Positions 24,993 through 33,153 of a DNA stretch of 51,228 bases are shown here, piece by piece. The position numbers were made by a program, and so were the translations under genes. Position 1 is the stretch's first letter, and each line of letters starts with the position of its first letter. The stretch lies in assembly GCF_945952095.1 (NCBI RefSeq), contig NZ_CAMFHL010000019.1:1-51228 (forward strand). Direction: 5' to 3'. Origin of the DNA: an uncultured Arsenicibacter sp. (GTDB lineage: Bacteria > Bacteroidota > Bacteroidia > Cytophagales > Spirosomataceae). The notes below the pieces were generated by a model. The model searched no databases and was not told the DNA's origin. It was given only the letters and a program-made list of their open reading frames with translations.

Positions 24993-25055
24993 AGTGGTGG
25001 CACGAGCGTAGGACGCCCCCGTTTGACAGGGCCGCCTAGCGGTCGTGCCACCACT
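24993..25055. repeat. Long imperfect palindrome
   Basis: AGTGGTGGCACGA (24993-25005) pairs perfectly with TCGTGCCACCACT (25043-25055). The inside is GC-rich with further pairing (CGTAGG, GCCCC, CCTAG). It lies 16 bp after the permease stop and has no T run. It could be a REP-like dispersed element or an RNA-stabilising hairpin. Confidence 0.6.
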
Positions 25056-25084
25056 TACCCTCATAAACAACAAATCTACTGACA

Positions 25085-25435
25085 ATGAACCGATTACTAA
25101 CCGGCGGTCTGCTGCTCCTGCTATGGGCAGGGCACCTGCAACCAACACGCGCCGATTCGATGCGGACCAGCATTACTGAAGACGGAACATTCATGACGAT
25201 TACCCTCGACGGCTATGTCGATGACAAACCGGTACATTACTCCCATACCGCCGATGTGGCGGGGAAGCACGCTCTTCAGAAAGAACTGATTGTGTACAGC
25301 ACCTTCAAACACGTTGGCAGGACGCCGCCGCTTCACATGATATCAGGACTCATCACGACCGGCCTCGGCCTTTTCGGGGCTTTCGTCACTGCGGCCGTAC
25401 TGTTTTTGCGGCGAAAGAAAATAAGACTGGTATAG
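25085..25435 (+). CDS. Small exported protein with C-terminal membrane helix
   Basis: A 116-residue protein. Residues 1-23 are a Sec signal (RLLTGGLLLLLWAGHLQPTRA). A soluble stretch with ITEDGTFMTITLDGYVDDK follows, then a hydrophobic helix at about 87-108 (ISGLITTGLGLFGAFVTAAV) and a basic RRKKIRLV end. It would be an inner-membrane protein with an exterior domain. It follows the permease by 107 bp, with the palindrome at 24993 between. I do not recognise a family. Confidence 0.6.
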   Translation: MNRLLTGGLLLLLWAGHLQPTRADSMRTSITEDGTFMTITLDGYVDDKPVHYSHTADVAGKHALQKELIVYSTFKHVGRTPPLHMISGLITTGLGLFGAFVTAAVLFLRRKKIRLV

Positions 25436-25443
25436 TAGCTGCG

Positions 25444-25467
25444 CCGGATTTCAAATCCGGAATAGCA
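25444..25467. repeat. Short palindrome and shared 13-mer
   Basis: CCGGATTT C AAATCCGG (25444-25460) is a near-perfect palindrome. It overlaps ATCCGGAATAGCA (25455-25467), which also occurs at 20410-20422. It lies 19 bases before another palindrome at 25486. Confidence 0.6.
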
Positions 25468-25474
25468 AAAGGAA

Positions 25475-25518
25475 GTATAAAAAACAACTCCCCGAAAGTT
25501 CTAAACTTTCGGGGAGTT
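25475..25518 (-). terminator. Terminator of the GDPD gene; palindromic element 3
   Basis: AACTCCCCGAAAGTT (25486-25500) pairs with AACTTTCGGGGAGTT (25504-25518), loop CTA: a perfect 15-bp stem. Read on the minus strand it is followed by GTTTTTTATAC, giving a working terminator for the gene at 25538-26566. Its centre is identical to element 2 at 21738. Confidence 0.82.
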
Positions 25519-25537
25519 AAAGAAGCAATAACAACCC

Positions 25538-26566
25538 TTACTTCACCTTCGTCAGCAGGGTCTCCGGCTCGTCGGTTGTGATAAAATCAACGTTTTTACC
25601 CAGCAGCCAGTCCATCATGGCCGGATCGTTGACGGTCCAGGCGTTGATGGTCAGCTTTTTCTGCTGCGCTTCGTCGATCCAGCTTTCGTTTTTCTTCAGG
25701 ATACTGAAGTGGTAATCAAGGCCGAAGAGCTTATCGGCAGCCAGTAATTCGGGCGCCTTGTCGCCGGTCAGGTAAGCAACTTTGGCGTATGGATCCAGTT
25801 CCTTAATGCGTTTGCAGACATCGTAGTCAAAGCTGATGTAATCGACCCAACCCTGTGCCTGGTGCGCTTTTACCATCTTCACGATCTTGTTAGTCAGCGC
25901 CAGCGACCGCTCCTTACCGAGCTGCGATGCCTTGATTTCCAGAATGAGCCGTGTTTTATTCTGCGTTGTACCGGCATCCAGATAAGTACCGAGTGTCGGC
26001 ATAGTTTCGCCGTTGGCCAGCTTCAGGGCGGTGAGTTCTGCCGTCGGCGTTTTCTCAATCTGGACACCTTGATGGGCGTGGTCGTGGCTGATAATCAGCC
26101 CCGAATCAGCTGACATGTGGACGTCGAACTCACTGCCCATACACCCTAGTTTAATGGCTTGTTGCAGCGAGCCGATTGAGTTCTGCGACGCGCCGGTATG
26201 CTTCCATGCGCCACGGTGGGCAATAACTTTGTTCTTCAGAAACTGATCATTCACGATCCGGAATGACTCCGACACCTTGCCTTCGGGCGTCTGTCCCTTA
26301 ATTTCCACGGCATACGACACCGCATTGGCATCGGCTTTGCCGGGGCGCAGCACCAGCCGCTGCTGCCCATCGATCATAAACCGGCGGGCGTCCGGGCCTT
26401 TCAGTGAAAGCTTCTGCGGGGCAGCACCGTTTTTCGTCACAATCGTTCCAACCACCGGCTGATCACCGGCAACCGTATAATTTGTCAATAAAAGTTGCTG
26501 GGCGTGGGTCAGTGATGCCGGCAGCATCAGTCCCGTAAGGATTCCAAGGGCAAAGCGTTTTTTCAT
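25538..26566 (-). CDS. Secreted glycerophosphodiester phosphodiesterase
   Basis: A 342-residue exported enzyme with a Sec signal (about 1-22, THAQ). A beta-rich N-terminal domain (about 25-108) precedes a GDPD TIM barrel. Catalytic and metal residues are present: H117-R118 in AHRGAW, E146 and D148 in GSEFDVH, H161-D162 in ISHDH, E210 and K212 in LILEIK, and W near the C-terminus in TINAWTVN. The usual PENT signature reads SQNS, which is an oddity but keeps the Asn. It hydrolyses glycerophosphodiesters to glycerol 3-phosphate and an alcohol in the periplasm. The minus-strand terminator at 25475 ends it. It is separated by a terminator from the dipeptidase operon upstream. Confidence 0.88.
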   Translation of the reverse strand: MKKRFALGILTGLMLPASLTHAQQLLLTNYTVAGDQPVVGTIVTKNGAAPQKLSLKGPDARRFMIDGQQRLVLRPGKADANAVSYAVEIKGQTPEGKVSESFRIVNDQFLKNKVIAHRGAWKHTGASQNSIGSLQQAIKLGCMGSEFDVHMSADSGLIISHDHAHQGVQIEKTPTAELTALKLANGETMPTLGTYLDAGTTQNKTRLILEIKASQLGKERSLALTNKIVKMVKAHQAQGWVDYISFDYDVCKRIKELDPYAKVAYLTGDKAPELLAADKLFGLDYHFSILKKNESWIDEAQQKKLTINAWTVNDPAMMDWLLGKNVDFITTDEPETLLTKVK

Positions 26567-26683
26567 AGTGAGTCAGGAGGCCACGGCCGTCTGTCTGTTG
26601 ATCTGGTATAAAAGCGGATTGATTGCCCAAATCTCCTGCTTTGCGGCCAAACTACATAATTAAGAAATCGTGAAGGTAAATAT

Positions 26684-26740
26684 CAAAAACAAAAACGTCC
26701 TGACAATGACTGGCCCAAAACAATCATTATCAGGACGTTT
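26684..26740 (-). terminator. Terminator of the susCD2-dipeptidase operon
   Basis: Arms 26693-26709 and 26724-26740 pair over 17 bases with one mismatch. On the minus strand the stem is followed by a T-rich tract (TTTTTGTTTTTG). It closes the operon 18 bp after the dipeptidase. Confidence 0.82.
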
Positions 26741-26757
26741 GTGTGCTAAGGACTCGC

Positions 26758-28023
26758 TCAGCGCAAGGCGACTTCTTTCGCCGGTGCCTTTGCCTTGTCA
26801 ACGGCTTTCATCACGCGGAAGAAGTTACCGCTCCAGATTTTTTCGATGTCTTTCTTCGAATACCCTCGTCGGACCAGCTCAACCGTCATGTTTTCGTACT
26901 GACTCACATCGAAGCAGTCGGCGAGCGCACCGCCGCCGTCAAAATCAGCGCCCATGCCTACATGATCGATGCCGATCAGCTTTACAATATGGTCAATGTG
27001 GTCAATAGCATCCTTGACAGTTGCCAGTTGGACAGGGTATTTTTTGTTGATATCCGCAAAGTCGGCACGTGCTTTTTTCTGCTCTTCGTCCGGTAGCGAG
27101 GCCATGCCCATCCGGCTTTTCAGCCCGTATTTCGCCATGAGCGCATCCATCGCCGCCGTCCGCTCCGGATTGGCAGGGATGGTTTTCACATAGTCGCTCA
27201 GCAGGTTCAGCTGTACTACCCCGCCGTTTTTGGCCAGCGCCTTCAGCATGTCGTCGGTCAGGTTACGCGGGTGGTTACAGATAGCCCGCGCCCCTGAATG
27301 CGACGCAATGACGGGCACTTTCGATAACCGGATCACGTCATAAAACGTAGAATCTGACACGTGCGAGACGTCGACCATCATGCCCAGCCGGTTCATTTCG
27401 CCCACGACCTGTTCCCCTAGCGGACTCAGCCCTTGATACTCGGCCCCTTTCGGGTCGGTCGAGGAGTCGCAGATATCGTTGTTGCTCGAATGGCAGAGCG
27501 TCATATAGCGCGCTCCGCGATCATAAAACGTTTTCAGTAACGACAAGTCATGACCCATAGGATAGCCGTTTTCGACACCAATGTAAATCACGCGCTTACC
27601 GGTTTTACCGATGCGGTAACCCGCTTCGGGCGTTGTTGCCAGTTCGGCTTCCGACGCCGTGGCTTTCAGCGTATTGTCGATGGCATCAAAAATACCCAGC
27701 GCTTTTTTCTTCGCCGCCTCGTGGCCTTCGGGTGTGCGGGGTCCCTGCCCCAGATACACCGCCCAGAAAATGGCATCGAGGCCGCCACGGCGCATACGCG
27801 GATAGTCGACCTTACTGTTGGACGTACGGGCATCGTTGTCTTTCGTTACATCGAAACCGCCGCGCGACAGCAGCATCGGCGTATCCGCGTGCGTATCGAC
27901 CGTAAATGCCTTTTCGTGAATCTTGTGCGCCTTTTTGAGCAGGGTCGCGTCATCCTGCGCCAGAACCGGCAACTGACCAGCCGCCAGACACGCCAGCAGC
28001 GTTGAATAAATATTTTTTCTCAT
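26758..28023 (-). CDS. Membrane dipeptidase, peptidase family M19
   Basis: A 421-residue secreted metallopeptidase. Signal peptide 1-23 (PVLAQ). Zinc-site motifs of M19 dipeptidases: the HxD pair in VDTHADTP (H45, D47), the carboxylate bridge and histidines in the regions GVENGYPMG, CHSSNND, DVSHVSDSTF and SHSGARA, and GIDHVGMGADFDGG near the C-terminus. Such enzymes cleave dipeptides, some with broad D- and L-specificity. The frame opens at 28083, but the ATG at 28023 begins the signal peptide. It is the third gene of a probable operon with susC2 and susD2, so the imported substrate may be peptides. Between it and susD2 lie strong hairpins (28034-28130). Confidence 0.93.
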   Translation of the reverse strand: MRKNIYSTLLACLAAGQLPVLAQDDATLLKKAHKIHEKAFTVDTHADTPMLLSRGGFDVTKDNDARTSNSKVDYPRMRRGGLDAIFWAVYLGQGPRTPEGHEAAKKKALGIFDAIDNTLKATASEAELATTPEAGYRIGKTGKRVIYIGVENGYPMGHDLSLLKTFYDRGARYMTLCHSSNNDICDSSTDPKGAEYQGLSPLGEQVVGEMNRLGMMVDVSHVSDSTFYDVIRLSKVPVIASHSGARAICNHPRNLTDDMLKALAKNGGVVQLNLLSDYVKTIPANPERTAAMDALMAKYGLKSRMGMASLPDEEQKKARADFADINKKYPVQLATVKDAIDHIDHIVKLIGIDHVGMGADFDGGGALADCFDVSQYENMTVELVRRGYSKKDIEKIWSGNFFRVMKAVDKAKAPAKEVALR

Positions 28024-28033
28024 AATATATGTA

Positions 28034-28130
28034 CGGGCGACCCCATGTGGTCGCCCAAAATAATTGCTCAAGCCATCGCCCAAAATAATTACCCATGTGG
28101 GGCGACCACGTAGGGTCGCCCCACATGGGT
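28034..28130 (-). repeat. Intergenic palindromes between susD2 and the dipeptidase
   Basis: A perfect 17-bp inverted repeat (28091-28107 and 28114-28130, spacer ACGTAG) starts at the susD2 stop. A partial copy, GGGCGACC-CATGTGGTCGCCC, lies at 28035-28056. The direct repeat TCGCCCAAAATAATT occurs twice between them (about 28051 and 28077). No T run follows in the minus direction, so this is more likely an RNA-level regulator or stabiliser, or a dispersed repeat, than a terminator. Confidence 0.6.
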
Positions 28131-29591
28131 TTATCTGGCAAACCAGAGTTTCGACTTCATATCGTTGGCAATGGCCTGTTTCGTCAGCGCTTCCTTAAAG
28201 TTCGTAAAATTCAGCGATTCTTCGGAGCCCGGATAGGGTAAACGGGTCGGAATAATACCCGCGTTTACGTTAATCACCGACGGTTTCAAGGCCGGAATAC
28301 CAGTCCGGCGGTACTCGGTCCAGGCTTCTACCCCCTGACCGAACAAGGCTATCCACTTCTGTTCCATGATCTGCGTGTATCCGTCAGTACCGTTTTTCAG
28401 GGCGTTGGCCGTCAGGTAAGCCGGTGATACCGTCAGCTTGTACTGGCTGTGTGAAGCCGTGATCCCGCCGGTGTAGCTGGTCGCCGCATCGCCCGCTACG
28501 GTGAAGCCTTTGTAAGCCAGTTCGGCTTTGATAAACAACAGCTCGGCATAGCTGATGATCACGCCCGGCGCAGTGGCCGACACGAAATACGCCCCGACTT
28601 TTGAGGTTTTCGACAGGCCAAGCGCATTGGCATCTGCGTTTGAGAGGCCGTTCGGTACGCCTTTGTAATCGCCGCCATCGGCTGGTTTATCGGCATATAC
28701 CGCCAGACGGGCGTCGCTCAGCGCCTGTAAACGGGTTACCAGCGTTGCGCTCACGCGGTGGTCATCGCGCGTTTTGCGGTTCTGATTGATCGGGTTGTTG
28801 TTGTTAGTCGCATCCAGGTAATTCAGCTGGATATTATCCGTGTTAGACGTCAGAACCGGATATTTAGCAGGATCAGCCAGAATCCGGTTGATCTCGGCCT
28901 TCACGTCAAATCCGGCGTCCGTCTTCGTCGCAATCCGGTTCAGCAGCCGCAAACTCAGCGTATTGGCAAACTTCTTCCAGCGCGTCAGGTCGTTGCCCAG
29001 CAGGATATCGCCCGCAATCGCTTTGGTTTTATCCGTTACGTCGATCATGTCATTGGCGGCCTTCAGCTCCTTGAGGATTCCCGCATACACCTCTTTCTGG
29101 GTATCGTATTTCGGCTGCACAATCCCTTCGATACCCTGAATGGACTGTGTATACGGAATATCGCCGTAAATATCGGTCAGCAGCGAAAACACCCACGAGC
29201 GCATGATCATGGCCACCGCCTGATAGTTCGGGTTCTTGTTGTCGGCCGCAAGCTTGTAGATCCGCTGATAATCCGCCAGGGCCTCCACATAAAATGTCTG
29301 CCAGGCTCCGCTGTAGATATCGCTCGTGATCGTATACTGATCCACATCGGTATACTGAATCCGGGCCCAGTACTGCGAAATCAGGTCGCCGATATCCATC
29401 CCCAGTGAACCGCCCCAGTAGGCATCTACCGCACTCTGGATACCATGCGGCAGAAACAGGTCGGCGGTAGCTGTCGACGGTGCATTCGGGTTGGTGTTGA
29501 TCTGATCAAAATCGCCCGTACAGGCCGAGGCGGCCAGCAAACCGGCAACGACCAATGCTTTATAGCGGAATGAAGCTAAAATACGTTTCAT
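28131..29591 (-). CDS. SusD/RagB family lipoprotein (pair 2, SusD-like type 2)
   Basis: A 486-residue surface lipoprotein with lipobox LAASAC (Cys about 24). The N-terminus FDQINTNPNAPSTATADLFLP and the pattern WARIQYTDVDQYTIT place it in the second SusD-like group (SusD and RagB outer membrane lipoprotein). It has the TPR-rich helices of the fold and a C-terminal region with the EQKWIALFGQGVEAWTEYRRTG signature, in which the substrate lid meets SusC. It lies 5 bp after susC2 and is followed by an M19 dipeptidase, so a peptide substrate is plausible. Confidence 0.92.
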   Translation of the reverse strand: MKRILASFRYKALVVAGLLAASACTGDFDQINTNPNAPSTATADLFLPHGIQSAVDAYWGGSLGMDIGDLISQYWARIQYTDVDQYTITSDIYSGAWQTFYVEALADYQRIYKLAADNKNPNYQAVAMIMRSWVFSLLTDIYGDIPYTQSIQGIEGIVQPKYDTQKEVYAGILKELKAANDMIDVTDKTKAIAGDILLGNDLTRWKKFANTLSLRLLNRIATKTDAGFDVKAEINRILADPAKYPVLTSNTDNIQLNYLDATNNNNPINQNRKTRDDHRVSATLVTRLQALSDARLAVYADKPADGGDYKGVPNGLSNADANALGLSKTSKVGAYFVSATAPGVIISYAELLFIKAELAYKGFTVAGDAATSYTGGITASHSQYKLTVSPAYLTANALKNGTDGYTQIMEQKWIALFGQGVEAWTEYRRTGIPALKPSVINVNAGIIPTRLPYPGSEESLNFTNFKEALTKQAIANDMKSKLWFAR

Positions 29592-29596
29592 AGGGA

Positions 29597-32500
29597 TTAC
29601 AGGTTGAAGCTAATGTTAAAACCAACGGTACGGGTAGTCGGGATCTGACCATTTTCGATTCCCTGCAGGTTGCCGTCGTTGTAGTAGCTGGTCTCAGGGT
29701 CGATATGCGGTACTTTACTATGCAGCAGCGCCAGGTTACGGCCTACCACCGACACCGCCAGATCGCGGAACGGCAGGCGCTTGATAAACTGGCCCGGCAG
29801 CATGTAGGTGAACTTCACTTCGCGGAGCTTTACAAAGCTGCCATTGAAGATTGTCGCCTCGTTGTTGGTCAGCGAGTAGTACTTTTTGTGCCATTCTTCC
29901 GAGCTGATACGGGTTGTGTTCGGTACATAATTTGGTTCTGTTGCCGTACCCATGTTCACGACCCCTTCGCCCACAATGCCGGTTTCACGACCCAGCGTGG
30001 TTTCTTTCAGCACACCCGTGTAGCGGCCGATGTTCACAGTCTGCGAGAAAATATCGCCGCCCTGCTTCATGTCAATCAGTGTGCTCAGGCTGAAGCGCTT
30101 GTAGCTGAACGTGTTCTGCAACCCGCCGATCCACTTTGGCGTAAAGTTCCCCAGAATCCGGCGCGTCGGGTTAATCTGCGGATAGCCGCTTTTGTCGTAT
30201 ACGATGTTACCCGCCGGATCGCGCAGAAAGCCCTGCCCGAAGAACGTACCGTATGGCTGACCCACCCGTGCTTCAATCGACATCCCCCGCATCGTACCAA
30301 GCGTGTAGGTCGTCAGTCCCTCGGCCAGTTCAATAACCTTGTTACGATTCTGCGCCCAGTTCAGCGCTATTTCCCACTGAAAGGCGTTTGTTTTTACCGG
30401 TGTTACACTCAGCTGGACCTCAACCCCCTTGTTCTCCAGACGACCGGCATTCAGCAGCTTAGACACAAAACCGGTTGCTTGTGAGATGTTTACGTCCAGG
30501 ATTTGGTTAAACGACTGTTTGTTGTAATAGGTCACGTCAATGCCCACGCGGTTGTGCCAGAGCTTTACCTCGGCCCCCACTTCGTAAGAGTTGGTCAGCT
30601 CAGGCTTCAGCGTGGCGTTCAGCATGGCATTGTTTTCGGACAACGTCGGTGTGCTGCCCCACGGGTTTTCGTACTTGTAGGCCTGTACCAGCCGGTACGC
30701 ATCCGTGTCGTTCCCTACCCGTGCCACACCGGCGCGGACTTTGGCAAACGACAGAACGGGTGAGCTGAGGTTGAACATATCGGTCAGCACCGCACTAACT
30801 GCCGCCGACGGGTAGAAATAGGAACGGTTGCCCGCCGGTAAGGCACTCGACCAGTCATTGCGGGCGGTCAGGTCAACGAACAGGTAGTTGCGGAAACCCA
30901 GGTTAGCCGACGCATAAACGCTGTTGACAACTTTCTCGGTAAACGAGTTCTCGGCTACTTTCGCCTGCCGCGAGTTTCCCAGGTTCCAGACCCGTGGAAT
31001 GGCCAGTTCGGTCGCGCCCATGTAATTCCGCTGGTAATAGTTGCGGCGGTGATTGCCTCCGATATTGGCCGTCACATCGATATCACCAAACTTGTGCGTA
31101 GCGTTCAACAGGAAATCCGAGTTTGATTCACGCACAAAAATCTGTTCTTCGTTATAGCTGTCATACTGCCTGGCACCGTTGAGGTTATCAATCCGTGCGG
31201 CATTACGTGTTTTCCGACGGTCCTCATATACGTCGGTACCGGTACGGGCGGTCAGCGTCAGCCAGGGCGTAAATTTGTAGGTCGCCGACAGGTTGCCGTA
31301 TATACGATCCCGTTCGTTGGCCTTTGTGCTCAGGTTCAGTACGTAGTATGGGTTGGTCCAATAGTTGTAGTTCCAGTTATACTGATAGATACTGCCCGGG
31401 GCCTGATAGTTGCGCAGTTTGTCCATATCTACCTGCCTGCCGAACCAGATGAAGTACAAGCCCCAGTTGGTGCGGTTATCGCTGCCATCGACCACATAGT
31501 TTCCCGTTGCCCGGACACTCAGCTTGCTTGTCAGGTTCCAGCCCGCATTGAGTGAAACGGTACGGCGTTTATAATCCGTATTTGGCAGAATACCCGTCTG
31601 ATTCAGATCAGTGAATGATAGCCGGAAATCGCCTTTGTCGCTACCACCCGTAATGGCGATGTTGTTGGTCAGCGTACGACCGGTTTCAAAGAAATTCTTC
31701 ACATTGTCGGGATGCGCAATAAACGGGGTCGGTGTGCGCGTACCGTCGGCTGCGATTGGTGAATCGAACTGCGGAATCAGCCGACCGTCCATTTTCGGCC
31801 CCCAGCTTTCGTCAACCCCGTCGTTGACGCCTTTGCCCGTGCCATCTACGAACGAAAACTGGCCTTTGTTGCCTTGTCCGTACTCATTTTGCCACTCCGG
31901 CAGCCGGAACGGCGTGTCAAAGGCTGTATTTGAGTTCACCGACACCCCGATGCCTTTGCTTCCCTTACCGCTCTTGGTCGTAATCAGAATCACGCCGTTT
32001 GCCCCCCGCGAGCCATACAAGGCAGCAGCGCTCGGCCCTTTCAGTACGCTTACATTGTCAATATCGTCGGGGTTCAGCGAGGCGGCCCCGTTACCATAGT
32101 CGATCCCCGTTCCGGAGCCGTAGTTGCCGTTATCAATCGGCACCCCGTCAACCACAAACAAGGGTTGGTTATTGCTTCCGATTGAGCTGGCACCCCGGAT
32201 CAGAATCCGCGACGACGCACCGGGCGCACCGTTGGAGCCTGTAATCTGCACACCGGCAATTTTCCCCGATAAGGCGTTGACGAAGTTAGTTGCCCGCGCC
32301 TGCGTCAGTTGTTTGCCATTCAGGTCCTGTACCGAGTAGCCGAGCGCTTTTTTCTCGCGGGTGATCCCGAGGGCCGTCACCACCACCTCGCCCAGGAGCG
32401 ACGCATCTTCTTCGAGCGTTACCTCTACGGTCGTTTTTGTACCGATCAGGATTTCCTGTGGCGTATAACCGATAAACGAAACCACCAGCACCGCATTGGC

Positions 32501-32698
32501 CGGTGCTGATACCGAAAACTCACCGTTTGCATTTGTCGTGCTACCACGGTCCGTGCCTTTAATCAGCACATTCGCTCCGGGCAGGCCGGCGCCATCCTTT
32601 GCCAGAATACGCCCTTTCACAGATCGGTCCTGTGCATAGCTGATCAGGCTGAACAGCATCGCTATACACAACAGGCAGGCTGTACATGTTTTACGCAT
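29597..32698 (-). CDS. SusC/RagA family TonB-linked outer membrane protein (pair 2)
   Basis: A 1033-residue importer. Signal peptide about 1-22 (ISYAQ). A carboxypeptidase-D-regulatory-like domain (about 25-100: VKGRILAKDGAGLPGANVLI, VVSFIGYT) leads to a conserved LGEVVVTALGITREKKALGY segment. This stretch is characteristic of Bacteroidota SusC with the TonB region. The plug (about 125-230: NALSGKIAGVQITG, ILIRGASSIGSNNQPLFVVD) and a long beta-barrel follow, ending TVGFNISFNL. First gene of a susC-susD-dipeptidase operon. An AT-rich upstream region of about 390 bases precedes it, but no clear -7 element is seen. Confidence 0.95.
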   Translation of the reverse strand: MRKTCTACLLCIAMLFSLISYAQDRSVKGRILAKDGAGLPGANVLIKGTDRGSTTNANGEFSVSAPANAVLVVSFIGYTPQEILIGTKTTVEVTLEEDASLLGEVVVTALGITREKKALGYSVQDLNGKQLTQARATNFVNALSGKIAGVQITGSNGAPGASSRILIRGASSIGSNNQPLFVVDGVPIDNGNYGSGTGIDYGNGAASLNPDDIDNVSVLKGPSAAALYGSRGANGVILITTKSGKGSKGIGVSVNSNTAFDTPFRLPEWQNEYGQGNKGQFSFVDGTGKGVNDGVDESWGPKMDGRLIPQFDSPIAADGTRTPTPFIAHPDNVKNFFETGRTLTNNIAITGGSDKGDFRLSFTDLNQTGILPNTDYKRRTVSLNAGWNLTSKLSVRATGNYVVDGSDNRTNWGLYFIWFGRQVDMDKLRNYQAPGSIYQYNWNYNYWTNPYYVLNLSTKANERDRIYGNLSATYKFTPWLTLTARTGTDVYEDRRKTRNAARIDNLNGARQYDSYNEEQIFVRESNSDFLLNATHKFGDIDVTANIGGNHRRNYYQRNYMGATELAIPRVWNLGNSRQAKVAENSFTEKVVNSVYASANLGFRNYLFVDLTARNDWSSALPAGNRSYFYPSAAVSAVLTDMFNLSSPVLSFAKVRAGVARVGNDTDAYRLVQAYKYENPWGSTPTLSENNAMLNATLKPELTNSYEVGAEVKLWHNRVGIDVTYYNKQSFNQILDVNISQATGFVSKLLNAGRLENKGVEVQLSVTPVKTNAFQWEIALNWAQNRNKVIELAEGLTTYTLGTMRGMSIEARVGQPYGTFFGQGFLRDPAGNIVYDKSGYPQINPTRRILGNFTPKWIGGLQNTFSYKRFSLSTLIDMKQGGDIFSQTVNIGRYTGVLKETTLGRETGIVGEGVVNMGTATEPNYVPNTTRISSEEWHKKYYSLTNNEATIFNGSFVKLREVKFTYMLPGQFIKRLPFRDLAVSVVGRNLALLHSKVPHIDPETSYYNDGNLQGIENGQIPTTRTVGFNISFNL

Positions 32699-33089
32699 AG
32701 ATTAACAGAGGTATAGTGTATAATAATATATTTAGTACTTTTCTAATTTGAATCACTATTCTCAAAATAGCCAGACAGAGAAACTAACTAGTTATTTCAA
32801 ATCACTCAGTCTACTTATTTGGCTCCTAATAGATATTTTTTTACTTTTCTATAAGTTATCTTGGTTTATAAATCTCAATACAAAAATCCATTAATTCAAA
32901 ATTAAATTTGATATATATAAAAAATTACAATAATTAATTGCTTAAATTTTATTATTTACAGTAAAATCTATCCTATAAATTAGAATATTCAATACAAAGC
33001 AAATCAGATAACAACTCAACAAAAAAATATTGCAATATTTTATAATTATTTCAATATACCCATGTTAATAGTCATTTAATACCAGCCAT
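32699..33089. other. AT-rich non-coding region upstream of susC2
   Basis: About 390 bases, very AT-rich, without a gene. The only exact minus-strand match to TAnnTTTG is TAATTTTG (CAAAATTA on the plus strand, about 32897-32904), about 200 bases from the susC2 start. It probably holds the operon promoter. Confidence 0.45.
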
Positions 33090-33134
33090 AAAAAACGGGG
33101 TCACGTCAGTATAGAATACTGACGTGACCCCGTT
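33090..33134 (-). terminator. Strong terminator of the ZU5-like lipoprotein gene
   Basis: A perfect 19-bp stem (33094-33112 with 33116-33134, loop AGA). On the minus strand the stem runs into TTTTTT and then ATGGC. It closes the gene at 33154-34410. Confidence 0.9.
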
Positions 33135-33153
33135 AATATATAGTGCGTATCCG

